Positions 1-8,817 of a stretch of DNA of 64,000 bases are shown in pieces; position 1 is the first letter of the stretch; every line of letters starts with the position of its first letter. The notes under the pieces are model-generated. The model made no database searches, was not told where the DNA came from, and saw only the letters and a list, made by a program, of their open reading frames with translations. Source of the DNA: Clostridium sp. (GTDB taxonomy: Bacteria; Bacillota; Clostridia; Lachnospirales; Lachnospiraceae); the NCBI GenBank assembly GCA_023664605.1, contig JAMPFF010000001.1, positions 48,106 through 112,105 on the forward strand, in the 5' to 3' direction. The position numbers and the translations under genes were made by a program.

Positions 1-134
1 TATTCTTACATTCAGATAATCTGCTCCGGAGTGTTCCCAATCTCTACTTCCTGCAAACAACGCTCTCAGTCGATGACGCCGTATTCCTGTTGCTCTCCAT
101 AAAGCGAGTCTCTTTCATCGCATTTTTTATAATT

Positions 135-165
135 ATTGTATACCATAATACAATTAAAAATACAA
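135..165 (-). promoter_or_regulatory. Sigma-A type promoter reading off the left edge
   Basis: On the minus strand a -35 TTGTAT (160-165) is followed after 17 bp by a -10 TATACAAT (135-142). Transcription would start near 127 and run out of the window. No ribosome binding site or convincing open frame is visible in 1-126, so that stretch may be a 5' leader whose gene lies outside. Confidence 0.45.
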
Positions 166-214
166 GCATTGTATCTGAAAAAATACAATCGCAGGCTTTC
201 TGCCAAACTGATTT

Positions 215-1828
215 CTAATTTTTTGCCAGTTTTTTCACAAGATAGGCAAATTCATCCCGATATTCATCCTTATCCGTATCAAGGCCTTGTAATCTGTCAA
301 TCACCGTCTGTATGGTCGCATTTCCCTTATAGGAACTGTCAGTGACGACCAAGCCAAACTCGGCAACCGCCAATGCGAAACGCATATCTTCCTGTGGCGT
401 CTGCGTATAGTCATTTTTATCGACAGGATAGGATAAAAGAATGCTGTTTTGTCCATGCGGTTCTTTATAGCGGATGTTGACCGTAAACCACTCTTCATCC
501 GGCAGCGTTTTTGCTTCCGCATATTTTAAAGAAGTTCCCGCATAAGTGGACGCGCTGTCCGTCGTCACGATTTCATAGAGAGCCGTCACTGTATGCCCTG
601 CGCCGATTTCTCCCGCATCCTTACTATCGTCCGCAAAATCCTGTTCCGCCAGCCGCCTGTTCTCGTAGCCGATAAGACGGTATCCCGCCACCACATCCGG
701 ATTAAACTCCACCTGGAATTTTACATCCTTAGCTACCGTTACAAGCGTTGCGCCCATTTCCTCTACCAAAACTTTTTTCGCCTCCGACATGGAATCGATA
801 TAAGCATAATTGCCATTTCCTTTATCCGCAAGGATTTCCATCTTATTGTCTTTGATATTCCACGTTCCAAAGCCAAGCACCGATAAATAAACGCCGGTCT
901 CTTTCTTCTTGCTGATTAACTCCTCCAGTTCTTCCTCTGTCGTCAGTCCGACGTTCAAATCGCCGTCCGTTGCCAGAATAACCCTGTTGTTGCCGCCCTC
1001 AATAAAATACCGTTCCGCAATGCGGTATGCCGTGATAATACCGTCGCTTCCTGCCGTGGAGCCGCCAGCCGTAAGGGCGTTTATCGCGTTCACAATCTCC
1101 TTTCGATTAGCTCCGCTTTCCCCCTCTAAAATAACCCTGTCCTCACCTGCATATACAACGATAGACACCGTATCTTTCTTGGTCAGATTTTCGGCTAATA
1201 ACGTAAAGGCTTTCTGCAGTAACGGTAGTTTATCCCGACTATTCATGGAACCTGAAACATCCAGTAAAAAGACCAGATTCGACGGTTTTGCCTCGGAAAA
1301 ATCAATATCTTTTGTTTTTAAGCCAATCATCGCCACCTTGCTGTTTTCATTCCACGGACAGTCCGTAATCTGTGTCGTAACGCCGAAAGGTTCATCCTTT
1401 TTCGGATTAGCATAATCATAATGAAAATAATTTAACAGTTCTTCAATTCTGACAGCGCCGTCAGGTATTTCATCCAACGCATAGCCGTCCTCAATCATTC
1501 TGCGCAGATTGCTGTAGGAAGCCGTATCCACATCCGCGGAAAAAGTAGAAAGCGGATTGACAGATGCAGGCACAAAGCCCGTTTCCTCTATGACGCTGTA
1601 TTCCTCCGCGTTCATTATCTCATATCCGTAATCAGCAAACGAAGTTCCCACATAACCGCCGCTATCCTCCGCGGCTTCTGCCGCCGTGGCGGAAGCGTTC
1701 TCATAGCTGCCCGACCAGCCTCCATCATCCATGGAAGTTGACGCGCTGTCTTTCTTACCGCCGCATCCCGTTAAAGCGGTTAGCATCATAACCATGCTGC
1801 ATCCATAACATAACAGTCTTTTTTTCAT
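215..1828 (-). CDS. vWA-domain lipoprotein, YfbK-like
   Basis: The protein has 537 residues. It opens with a lipoprotein signal peptide with lipobox LTGC near residue 22, so it is probably secreted and anchored to the outer membrane face. An Ala/Ser-rich linker leads into the N-terminal region typical of YfbK-like proteins. A von Willebrand factor A domain with the metal-binding motif DVSGS follows near residue 190, then a C-terminal extension of the DUF3520 type. These proteins have no settled biochemical role; the vWA domain suggests metal-dependent protein binding. It lies downstream of a sigma factor and a 405-residue unknown protein on the same strand. Its Shine-Dalgarno site lies inside a long inverted repeat (see 1837-1905). 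Family call is firm, function is unknown. Confidence 0.85.
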   Translation of the reverse strand: MKKRLLCYGCSMVMMLTALTGCGGKKDSASTSMDDGGWSGSYENASATAAEAAEDSGGYVGTSFADYGYEIMNAEEYSVIEETGFVPASVNPLSTFSADVDTASYSNLRRMIEDGYALDEIPDGAVRIEELLNYFHYDYANPKKDEPFGVTTQITDCPWNENSKVAMIGLKTKDIDFSEAKPSNLVFLLDVSGSMNSRDKLPLLQKAFTLLAENLTKKDTVSIVVYAGEDRVILEGESGANRKEIVNAINALTAGGSTAGSDGIITAYRIAERYFIEGGNNRVILATDGDLNVGLTTEEELEELISKKKETGVYLSVLGFGTWNIKDNKMEILADKGNGNYAYIDSMSEAKKVLVEEMGATLVTVAKDVKFQVEFNPDVVAGYRLIGYENRRLAEQDFADDSKDAGEIGAGHTVTALYEIVTTDSASTYAGTSLKYAEAKTLPDEEWFTVNIRYKEPHGQNSILLSYPVDKNDYTQTPQEDMRFALAVAEFGLVVTDSSYKGNATIQTVIDRLQGLDTDKDEYRDEFAYLVKKLAKN

Positions 1829-1836
1829 AAAAATAT

Positions 1837-1905
1837 TCCTCCCTATTTTCGTTTTATGACGCTCTATAGCGCCGCCTGATACAAAAGATACGAATAGGGA
1901 GGAAC
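1837..1905 (-). promoter_or_regulatory. Inverted repeat sequestering the vWA-gene ribosome binding site
   Basis: The segments 1837-1848 and 1894-1905 are perfect 12-bp inverted repeats separated by 45 nt. In the minus-strand transcript the second arm reads AATAGGGAGGAA and contains the Shine-Dalgarno site of the vWA lipoprotein gene; the first arm, TTCCTCCCTATT, is its complement. Pairing would hide the ribosome binding site. A small inner hairpin (CGCT/AGCG) sits in the loop. Translational control is inferred from the sequence. Confidence 0.5.
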
Positions 1906-1931
1906 TTTTTTATGGGTTTTTTCAAAATTTT

Positions 1932-3149
1932 TTATAATTTATAAAAATCACAGTTTATGACTGTCTGATTTTGCTCTGATTCAGTCTTTATTGCATCCTC
2001 TTTTTGCGCATCCTCCTCTTCATACTCTTCTTGTGCATGGATGTAACTACAATCTTCTGCCAGAGTTTCCACTGTACTTTTCTGCTCCTTACTGCACATG
2101 GCACAGCTGCAGTTTATTATCTGCACTTTTTCTTTTAGTTCCTGAATCGGAATCTTAGAATCTATTGATACCATGTCACAATCTATAACAGCAATTCCTT
2201 TCGTATTATCATGCAGCATATCCTCAGTCAAAGCAAATGTGTCTCTGGCAGCAATCACAACCGCATCCTTTCTAATGGTCTTTAGCTTTTTATACTTAAC
2301 GCGATTAGCAGGAAACTTCTCTGCCAGCATTTCATCTGCATACAATCTGCCGCGCACAATCAAGGAAATGTCCTGCAGCTTCTCCTCATCCTCACTTTTT
2401 AGCATAAAGTTCCCGTCAATATAAATTTTTCCGCCTGATTCGCAAAGCAGTTCTTTCGTCAGGTTCTTTTCTTTCGAGTAATAATATCCCTCGGGAATCA
2501 TATCCAGTTCCACATCTTCATCGAAGAGGAGCGCCGCCGTTTCAAACAGTTTTTCCGCAAGAAGCCCTCTTTGGGTAATAAACTGTACCCCCTTTTGCCG
2601 CAGGCTCTCCACATCCAACGTTTCATCTGCAATAATGACTTCATTTTTAGCGTAATATTTCTGATTCCTGCATCTTAAAAGAAATGTTTTGTCTAACAGA
2701 AACGTACTTTTCAGCTTTACCGCATCTCCCGGATAACTTTTCTGAGAACCATTCACCACCATCGGCGGAAGATTCTGTAACGTGGACGGGTATATAACAT
2801 TACCGTTTACTATGATTTTTACGATGTTGTCAAGCGCCTTATCAGCGTCTTTCCCGATTGTCAGGTTTCCGTTTACTGTCAACAACACTTTATTCCTGAA
2901 AGACGTCTCCCCGCTCAACACGCAGTTGCCATTTTCGCAGATAACATCGATTGTTTCCGCCGCATCTTCCATCATCATAATTTCGCTCGCATTGATAGAC
3001 ACCGGATATTCCGCCAGAATTATTTTGGAAGATTCGGACATAATGATGTAATCCGCGTTTATGTTTATACTCCCATATTGACTTAATACTTCCTTTGACG
3101 GCGTTCTCGTATCACATACATCTGCATTAATAATCAGTTTCTTCTCCAT
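1932..3149 (-). CDS. Unknown protein in an ECF sigma factor operon
   Basis: The 405-residue protein has no signal peptide and no membrane segment. It is rich in short beta-strand-like stretches with repeated VNGN/INADY-type patterns (for example TVNGNLTI and IVNGNVIY), which suggests a solenoid or beta-helical fold, loosely like polymer-forming cytoskeletal proteins. The C-terminus carries a CSCAMC cysteine cluster and an acidic tail. It starts 16 bp after an ECF sigma gene and probably shares its transcript. It has no membrane anchor, so a classic anti-sigma role is not supported. I do not recognise the family. Confidence 0.7.
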   Translation of the reverse strand: MEKKLIINADVCDTRTPSKEVLSQYGSININADYIIMSESSKIILAEYPVSINASEIMMMEDAAETIDVICENGNCVLSGETSFRNKVLLTVNGNLTIGKDADKALDNIVKIIVNGNVIYPSTLQNLPPMVVNGSQKSYPGDAVKLKSTFLLDKTFLLRCRNQKYYAKNEVIIADETLDVESLRQKGVQFITQRGLLAEKLFETAALLFDEDVELDMIPEGYYYSKEKNLTKELLCESGGKIYIDGNFMLKSEDEEKLQDISLIVRGRLYADEMLAEKFPANRVKYKKLKTIRKDAVVIAARDTFALTEDMLHDNTKGIAVIDCDMVSIDSKIPIQELKEKVQIINCSCAMCSKEQKSTVETLAEDCSYIHAQEEYEEEDAQKEDAIKTESEQNQTVINCDFYKL

Positions 3150-3165
3150 TCTATTTTCTCCATTC

Positions 3166-3621
3166 TTATGTCAAATATAGTTTTAACAGTTTCTTTCTAA
3201 GCGTTATCAACCTTGCCCTGATTGTAGATGCAGAAATGTGCAGTTTCTCCCCTATCTCGTTGGAACGATAGCCAAGCTCATAGCGCATACGGTATAGTTC
3301 CCGTTCTTCCGGCGTTAATGCCTGCAATAGTTCTTCCACATTAACCGCGTCAAATCCCTCTTCTTGGACAACATCCATATTTATAGTCATATTCTGCGCT
3401 TTGGCTCTTCTTCGCACAGCATCAACAAAAATGTTTTTTGCCGTTCTGTAAAGCCATGAGCTCTGCTGTCTTTCATTCAATCCAAGGAATATATGCGCAT
3501 TCTGTAACGCCCGCAGATAAGTTTCCTGCACGATATCCTCTGCAAACTCCCTGTTGCTTTGGGTCAGCTTCATACAAAACCAGAGCAATTTATCGTAATG
3601 CTTCGTATAAAATCCGTCCAT
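3166..3621 (-). CDS. ECF-type RNA polymerase sigma factor
   Basis: The protein has 151 residues. Region 2 lies at about residues 5-75 (DIVQETYLRAL) and region 4 at about 95-150, with a helix-turn-helix reading EIGEKLHISASTIRARL. It would direct RNA polymerase to a small regulon. The gene heads a unit with the 405-residue protein and possibly the vWA lipoprotein. The start at 3621 has an AGGAG site about 10 nt upstream. A direct repeat TCACAAG-N4-TCACAAG (3642-3659), spaced one helical turn, lies just upstream and could be a control site. Confidence 0.9.
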   Translation of the reverse strand: MDGFYTKHYDKLLWFCMKLTQSNREFAEDIVQETYLRALQNAHIFLGLNERQQSSWLYRTAKNIFVDAVRRRAKAQNMTINMDVVQEEGFDAVNVEELLQALTPEERELYRMRYELGYRSNEIGEKLHISASTIRARLITLRKKLLKLYLT

Positions 3622-3721
3622 TCAAGGACTTCTCCTTTCTATCACAAGTGGTTCACAAGCGATTTATTTAACCGGTTATACTAATATGACGAATGAGAAA
3701 AGCAAAGTGTTTATTCTATTT

Positions 3722-4498
3722 TCATTTTTTCGCTGCCGTTAAGACAACAAGCCTATCCTGCTCATATTGCAGGGAAACTTCATAATTTTCCTCTTTTGCC
3801 AACCCTTTTTCTTCTCTTGGCGCACGGACAAAATCATACTGCGTCTTATCATTGCATATCAATTCTACCTGCATACCATCTTCCATCACAGCATCCGCGT
3901 CCGCTTCTATCACAACGGCATGATATACGGTTTCTTCCCCTGTTTCATCCACCTGTAGAATCTGCACAACAGCCCCTTCCAAAACCTGCCCGTCCGTCAA
4001 TTCCGGCAATGTAGAAGCTGCTTCTTCCGGCGCTTCGGATGTCTCCGATGCTGAATCCGTCTCTCCCACGGGTTCCTCCGCCGCTCCTGAATCCGCCTCT
4101 CCCACGGGTTCCTCCGCCGCTGCCGAAGCCGACTCTTCTACAGGTTCGGACGCCTCCGCTGCCGCCGTCGTACTTGTACTCATCGAACCCGACATATTCC
4201 CTTCGTCCGCAAGTGAAGTATCCGCAGCGCTGCTGCTGTTTTTGTACGAACCCGTAATGCCCATAATAACGGCAGGAAAAAGGATGACGACACACAGGCA
4301 CGCAGCCGCTAAAAGCCCCCAGCGTTTCCACGACGCCTGTTTTCTGACAACAAAACGCTCCGGGCGCACGGTGACAGGCTCTTCCAGGGTCGTCGTGGCT
4401 ATCTTTTTGTCAGAGAGTCCGGCTTCAATCCGGCTCCATAAATCCGGCGTTTCATTTTGCTTCATTTCTCTATATTCCAGCTCAAAATCCCGTTCCAT
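3722..4498 (-). CDS. Membrane anti-sigma factor-like protein
   Basis: The protein has about 258 residues. A short cytoplasmic N-terminus (about residues 1-58) precedes one transmembrane helix at about 60-82. A long extracellular stretch rich in Ser, Ala and Glu follows, with an 11-residue repeat of the type EEPVGEADSGA, then a C-terminal domain. The gene overlaps the sigma factor gene before it, as sigma/anti-sigma pairs often do, so it probably holds that sigma factor at the membrane. A GTG at 4504 is possible, but GGAGG is 7 nt from the ATG at 4498, which I prefer. The N-terminus has no clear zinc-binding anti-sigma motif, so the role rests on context. Confidence 0.7.
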   Translation of the reverse strand: MERDFELEYREMKQNETPDLWSRIEAGLSDKKIATTTLEEPVTVRPERFVVRKQASWKRWGLLAAACLCVVILFPAVIMGITGSYKNSSSAADTSLADEGNMSGSMSTSTTAAAEASEPVEESASAAAEEPVGEADSGAAEEPVGETDSASETSEAPEEAASTLPELTDGQVLEGAVVQILQVDETGEETVYHAVVIEADADAVMEDGMQVELICNDKTQYDFVRAPREEKGLAKEENYEVSLQYEQDRLVVLTAAKK

Positions 4499-5039
4499 AG
4501 CCACACCTCCTTAACTTTTTCACCGCGTTTTTATATCTCCATGTTACCGTGCCAAGCGGAATCTGCAACGACCGGGCAATCTCCTGAAACGTCATGTCGC
4601 CCAGAATCTTCATATTCATAATCTGCCGTTCGTTTTCTTTTAATTCAGAAAATGCCTCTTCAATCGACGCATCGCCAATCACTTCTTGCTCCACCGGACT
4701 TTCCCATTCCGTATTTTGCCCGGGCGGCGTCTGCTCTATTTCCTCTATAATTTCCCTCGCTTCTTCTTTTCCATATTTTCTCAAATAATCAATCGCCATA
4801 TTCCTGGCAATCGTTGTCATCCATGTCTTATGTCCGCTTCCGCCCTGATAATAATCGGCTTTATCCCATAATTTAATAAAAAAATCGCTTGTCACATCCT
4901 CCGCGCTTTCCCTATTGCGCAGAACGTCCTTGACAATCGCATATATCAAAGTGATGTAGGCTTCATAAATTTCCAACAGCCCCTGTTTATCTCCCCGCCG
5001 GATTTTATCAATGGCAGCGTCAAATTGTATATCTGTCAT
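4482..5039 (-). CDS. ECF-type RNA polymerase sigma factor
   Basis: The protein has 185 residues from the preferred start. Region 2 is recognisable (ESAEDVTSDFFIKLWDKAD, then KTWMTTIARNMAIDYLRK) and region 4 carries MTFQEIARSLQIPLGTVTWR. The start at 5039 has AGAAAGGA upstream; a longer frame to 5072 lacks a good site. The last 17 bases overlap the anti-sigma-like gene, implying translational coupling. The dapL terminator ends only about 20 bp upstream of the start, so expression may depend on read-through or on a promoter inside that hairpin. Confidence 0.9.
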   Translation of the reverse strand: MTDIQFDAAIDKIRRGDKQGLLEIYEAYITLIYAIVKDVLRNRESAEDVTSDFFIKLWDKADYYQGGSGHKTWMTTIARNMAIDYLRKYGKEEAREIIEEIEQTPPGQNTEWESPVEQEVIGDASIEEAFSELKENERQIMNMKILGDMTFQEIARSLQIPLGTVTWRYKNAVKKLRRCGYGTGF

Positions 5040-5060
5040 ATGGTATCCTTTCTGTAGGCG

Positions 5061-5092
5061 AAAAAAGCACAAGCCGGACCGCTTGCGCTTTT
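5061..5092 (-). terminator. Intrinsic terminator after dapL
   Basis: On the minus strand a 12-bp stem (AAAAGCGCAAGC with GCTTGTGCTTTT, one G-U pair) with a 6-nt loop is followed by a run of six T. It lies about 30 bp after the dapL stop codon. Confidence 0.75.
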
Positions 5093-5121
5093 CATTCTTA
5101 ATAACCGAAGTTTTTCAGCCT

Positions 5122-6336
5122 TTACATTTTCACGAGACGGTCAACCGCCTCTACCGTATTTTCATAGCTTCCGAATGCCGTTAATCTGAAATATGTCTCG
5201 CCGCTCGGTCCGAAACCGGAACCCGGCGTTCCTACTACATTGGCATTTTCCAGCAGATAATCAAAAAACTCCCAGCTTGTCATGCCGTTTGGCGCTTTTA
5301 ACCAGATGTAAGGCGCATTCACGCCGCCCGATACCGTATAGCCTGCATTTTTCAGCCCGTTTAAAATATAAGCCGCATTTTTCATATAATAAGCGACCAG
5401 CTCTTTCGTCTCTTTTTTACCCGCTTCGCTGTAAACCGCTTCTCCGGCACGCTGAATAATATACGGCGCGCCGTTATACTTTGTGCCGTGGCGTCTTGCC
5501 CAGAGGGAATGCAAAGAAACATCCCCGGCTTTTAACTCTTTCGGAATCACCGTAAAGCCCAAGCGGACTCCGGTAAATCCGGCATTTTTAGAAAAAGAGC
5601 GAAGCTCGATTGCGCATGTTCTCGCACCGTCGCATTCATAAATGGTATGTGGTACATCCTCTTCTGCAATATAAGCCTCGTAAGCGGCATCATAAATAAT
5701 GACAGAGCCGTTCTTATTGGCATAATCAACCCATTCCTGTAACTGCGCTTTCGTTATCGTGGAACCTGTCGGATTATTCGGAAAGCACAGATAAATCAAA
5801 TCCGGCGTTTTCTTCGGCAATTCCGGTGCAAAACCATTCTCCGCAAGACAGGGCATATAAATCACATCACTCCAGTTGCCCGTCGCCGCATCATATGTAC
5901 CCGTTCTGCCCGCCATTACATTAGTATCCACATAAACGGGATATACCGGGTCGCAGACCGCAATCTTATTATCCACGCTGAAAATTTCCTGAATATTGCC
6001 GGAATCGCACTTTGCTCCGTCGGAAACAAAGATTTCATCCGCTTCGATTTGGCATCCTCTTGCCTTATAGTCATTGTCGGCTATCGCCGTACGCAAAAAC
6101 TCATATCCCAAATCCGGCGCATAACCGCGAAAAGTTTTGGCATCCGCCATTTCATCCACCGCGCTGTGCAGCGCGCCTATTACCGCAGGCGATAACGGCT
6201 GCGTCACGTCGCCGATGCCCAGACGGATAATCTTCTTATCCGGATTGGCCGCCGCATACGCATTTACTTTTTTTCCAATCGTAGAAAAAAGATAACTGCC
6301 GGGCAGTTTCAAATAATTATCATTTACTTTTACCAT
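5122..6336 (-). CDS. dapL: LL-diaminopimelate aminotransferase
   Basis: This PLP enzyme of about 404 residues converts tetrahydrodipicolinate with glutamate directly to LL-diaminopimelate, for lysine and peptidoglycan synthesis. The family-typical start [17 protein letters not shown], the [11 protein letters not shown] stretch, the FPNNPTGS loop and the PLP-lysine region [15 protein letters not shown] are all present. The first ATG at 6348 directly abuts its purine-rich site, so the ATG at 6336 with GGAG 6 nt upstream is preferred. It follows dapF by 39 bp on the same strand and makes the substrate for it. Confidence 0.95.
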   Translation of the reverse strand: MVKVNDNYLKLPGSYLFSTIGKKVNAYAAANPDKKIIRLGIGDVTQPLSPAVIGALHSAVDEMADAKTFRGYAPDLGYEFLRTAIADNDYKARGCQIEADEIFVSDGAKCDSGNIQEIFSVDNKIAVCDPVYPVYVDTNVMAGRTGTYDAATGNWSDVIYMPCLAENGFAPELPKKTPDLIYLCFPNNPTGSTITKAQLQEWVDYANKNGSVIIYDAAYEAYIAEEDVPHTIYECDGARTCAIELRSFSKNAGFTGVRLGFTVIPKELKAGDVSLHSLWARRHGTKYNGAPYIIQRAGEAVYSEAGKKETKELVAYYMKNAAYILNGLKNAGYTVSGGVNAPYIWLKAPNGMTSWEFFDYLLENANVVGTPGSGFGPSGETYFRLTAFGSYENTVEAVDRLVKM

Positions 6337-6375
6337 GTCTGTCTCCATTCCTTTCCCAAAACTTCACTACTAAAG

Positions 6376-7221
6376 TCAACGGGCATAATCACCGTCAAAA
6401 ACAGTCTCTGCAGGCCCCGTCATATAGACAAGGTTCTCTTCTCTATTCCACGTAATCTCAATTTCGCCCCCTAATAGTTTAACAATAACAGTCTCATCCG
6501 TCAAACCATTTAAGATACACGCAACGACCGTCGCACAGCAGCCCGTTCCGCAGGCAAGCGTTTCTCCGGTTCCTCTCTCCCATACCCGCATCTGCACATG
6601 CGCCCTGTCCAGAATCTTTACAAATTCCGTATTCGTCCGTTTCGGGAAACGCTCATGATTCTCAAAAAAAGGACCAATCTTTTCTATTTCCAAATGTTCC
6701 ACATCATCCATAAAAACAACGGCATGGGGGTTCCCCATTGACACACATGTCATTTTATACTCTTTGCCATTTACCAGAATCGGCTCATCCACAATCCTGT
6801 CTTTGCCATTCTCGATGACTGCCGGGATTTTCTCCGGATGCAGTTCCGGCGCGCCCATATTGACCTTAACCGTATCTACCTTTCCGTCTTTTAAGAAAAG
6901 TTTCAGGTACTTTATCTGTCCGCAGCTGATAACGCTGATATCCGTCTTATCGGTCAGCCCTTTGTCATAAACATATTTTGCCACGCAGCGGATACCGTTG
7001 CCGCACATCTCCGCTCTGCTGCCGTCCGCGTTATACATTTCCATCTCAAAGTCCGCTTCATCGGACGGATTAATAAAAATTGCGCCGTCTCCGCCGATTC
7101 CGAAATGCCTGTCGCTGATTTTCCTGACAAGCTCCGGTTTTTCCTCCTGCGCTATTTTCTCCTCAAATCCATTAATATAGATGTAATCGTTTCCGCATCC
7201 GTGCATCTTTGTAAACTTCAT
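6376..7221 (-). CDS. dapF: Diaminopimelate epimerase
   Basis: The enzyme of 281 residues interconverts LL- and meso-diaminopimelate without a cofactor, using two cysteines. Both are visible: MCGNGIRCVAKY near residue 75 and ACGTGCCATVVAC near residue 220. The N-terminus MKFTKMHGCGNDYIY is family-typical. The frame extends upstream to 7287, but the ATG at 7221 has AAAGGA at correct spacing and matches the family start. It is followed by dapL, so the two form an operon. Confidence 0.95.
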   Translation of the reverse strand: MKFTKMHGCGNDYIYINGFEEKIAQEEKPELVRKISDRHFGIGGDGAIFINPSDEADFEMEMYNADGSRAEMCGNGIRCVAKYVYDKGLTDKTDISVISCGQIKYLKLFLKDGKVDTVKVNMGAPELHPEKIPAVIENGKDRIVDEPILVNGKEYKMTCVSMGNPHAVVFMDDVEHLEIEKIGPFFENHERFPKRTNTEFVKILDRAHVQMRVWERGTGETLACGTGCCATVVACILNGLTDETVIVKLLGGEIEITWNREENLVYMTGPAETVFDGDYAR

Positions 7222-7287
7222 AAAACGGGTTCCTTTCTTTTCCAACTGACATTTTCCCTGTCTGCCCCTATTGTACCACACCGCCAT

Positions 7288-7767
7288 TTATTTTTCTATA
7301 TCTTCCTGTTCTATCCCTGCCGCCGCGTCTGTTCCTGCCAAAACCATCTTTTCCCAGCTTCCATCTTCCTGATATTCATAACGGAAAGTTCCCAAATCGC
7401 CCGACTTTACCCGGAAATTATAACTTTCATCTTCCCACATCACCCAGCCGAAATCCCAAGCCCTGTATACTTTCTGTATGGAAAATACTTCTTTTGCCAG
7501 AGTATTGTCTACGACTGCAATATTGACATAGTGTACCGACACGCTTGCATCCTCTTCCACCGACGTCCGTATCGTATATTGTCCATCATAAGAATCATAT
7601 TCCTCCGGATGCCTTTCTATCTGGGCGTTTAATGCCTCGTTGTGCGCACGGGTAACAATATAAGCCGTGTATGCGCCTATACCCAAAATAAAGAACAGTA
7701 AAACCGTTACGATAATCAGTATGATTTTGAAAGGCTTGCGGGTTTTGGGTATATTCTGCTGACTCAT
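7288..7767 (-). CDS. Small membrane-anchored protein of unknown function
   Basis: The protein has 159 residues. A basic N-terminus leads into one transmembrane helix at about 14-36, followed by a soluble domain with an aromatic-rich centre (YRAWDFGWVMWEDESYNF) and an acidic tail. The start overlaps the stop of the DinJ-type antitoxin gene by 4 nt (ATGA), so the two are probably translationally coupled. It does not resemble a toxin I know. Function unknown. Confidence 0.65.
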   Translation of the reverse strand: MSQQNIPKTRKPFKIILIIVTVLLFFILGIGAYTAYIVTRAHNEALNAQIERHPEEYDSYDGQYTIRTSVEEDASVSVHYVNIAVVDNTLAKEVFSIQKVYRAWDFGWVMWEDESYNFRVKSGDLGTFRYEYQEDGSWEKMVLAGTDAAAGIEQEDIEK

Positions 7768-8024
7768 TCGTCTACCTCAATAATATCATGTTCTACGCCC
7801 TTTCCGGCATTAAGAGCTTCTACCCCTCTGCGTAAATGTGCCATATTACTTTCAGAATAAAACGGATCAATAGACACCTCAAAAGGAATCCTTTTTTCTC
7901 TTGTCATCTTTTTAGCAAATATAGTAATCGCAGTAGTCATATTCATGCCAAGTTCCTGACATGTCTGCTCCATGTTTCTTTTTAATTCTTCATCCATACG
8001 AATATTTACCAATGTTTGCGCCAT
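7764..8024 (-). CDS. RelB/DinJ-family antitoxin without a recognisable toxin
   Basis: The protein has 86 residues from the ATG at 8024, which has GGAAGGGAG upstream. The N-terminus MAQTLVNIRMDEELKRNMEQ is a ribbon-helix-helix DNA-binding segment. MTTAITIFAKKM and REKRIPFEVS follow, as in DinJ. The next gene is a membrane protein rather than a RelE/YafQ/YoeB toxin, so this looks like an orphan antitoxin. The antitoxin at 47285-47560 is a clear paralogue with its toxin present. Confidence 0.85.
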   Translation of the reverse strand: MAQTLVNIRMDEELKRNMEQTCQELGMNMTTAITIFAKKMTREKRIPFEVSIDPFYSESNMAHLRRGVEALNAGKGVEHDIIEVDE

Positions 8025-8130
8025 AATAATAATCTCCCTTCCTATTTGGCTTATAGTACCACGCAATAAAGATATTGTTAACACATTGTCTTTACACGCT
8101 CTCATCTTTATCACTTAATATTTATGCTAT

Positions 8131-8616
8131 TTACAGATTCTCCACTTCCAAATACAGCGCATTTTCCTCTTGCAAATAATAAACTTCCCCTGCATAACGC
8201 CATCCCAGCATTTTCATCTGAAACTCCCGGTTAAAAGTCCAGACCGCCTCATTATCTATGCCCATACCCTCGGCAAGATGAGGCTCAATCGGGATTTTTA
8301 TCTGCTCGTCCTCATGATATTTATTTTTCTTCTCTCCCTGATACTGACCGGCAATCATGTCCATTTCATCACTGCCGATAATAATAACCGCCGTCAAACG
8401 ATAATTGGTCGGACCAATAAAATCAAAAAACGGACTTCCTATTATCTCTACTTTATAACGACAGCTTTCTATCCCCTGCATTTCGGGAAATTCCGCTTGT
8501 ATCCATGCTGCGTCCTCTCCGTATGTAATCCTTTTTTTATGATTGATATATAAAATAAAAAATGCCGCCGCCGCAAGAAAAACCGCCGATATTATCATTA
8601 CTTTTTTCCTGTTCAT
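8131..8616 (-). CDS. Small membrane-anchored protein of unknown function
   Basis: The protein has 161 residues. The start MNRKKVMIISAVFLAAAAFF is a transmembrane anchor or uncleaved signal at about 5-24, followed by a soluble extracellular domain. There is no motif I recognise. It is the first gene of a minus-strand run toward the dap genes and is divergent from trpE. Confidence 0.6.
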   Translation of the reverse strand: MNRKKVMIISAVFLAAAAFFILYINHKKRITYGEDAAWIQAEFPEMQGIESCRYKVEIIGSPFFDFIGPTNYRLTAVIIIGSDEMDMIAGQYQGEKKNKYHEDEQIKIPIEPHLAEGMGIDNEAVWTFNREFQMKMLGWRYAGEVYYLQEENALYLEVENL

Positions 8617-8731
8617 ATAGTAATCTCTCCCGACGTCTTATATGATAAAAAACTGTCTTACAGTCTATTTGCAAAAACTTAATTCATTATAGCAGATTAG
8701 GATATAAAAGGGAAGAATCAGCACAAATCCC

Positions 8732-8760
8732 TTGACACGCACCGCAAAACATGAAAGAAT
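8732..8760 (+). promoter_or_regulatory. Probable trp operon promoter
   Basis: A perfect -35 TTGACA (8732-8737) is followed after 17 bp by AAGAAT (8755-8760), a 4 of 6 match to the -10 consensus. It lies about 60 bp before trpE. The leader contains an inverted CTGTCA...TGACAG pair just before the ribosome binding site. I see no T-box or leader peptide. Confidence 0.45.
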
Positions 8761-8817
8761 CATTCTGTCAGGGGCATTTTTATGTTCTTCATGACAGGAG
8801 AAAGGAATGGTAATCAT

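Noticed and set aside
1-126. Possible T-box leader on the minus strand at the left edge
   Set aside because: A GATGAAAGAGA-like start is present, but I could not find the AGTA-type loop or the conserved T-box sequence within the window.
4060-4130. 33-bp tandem repeat in the anti-sigma-like gene as a variable locus
   Set aside because: Only about two copies, in frame, encoding a low-complexity linker; no evidence of variation.
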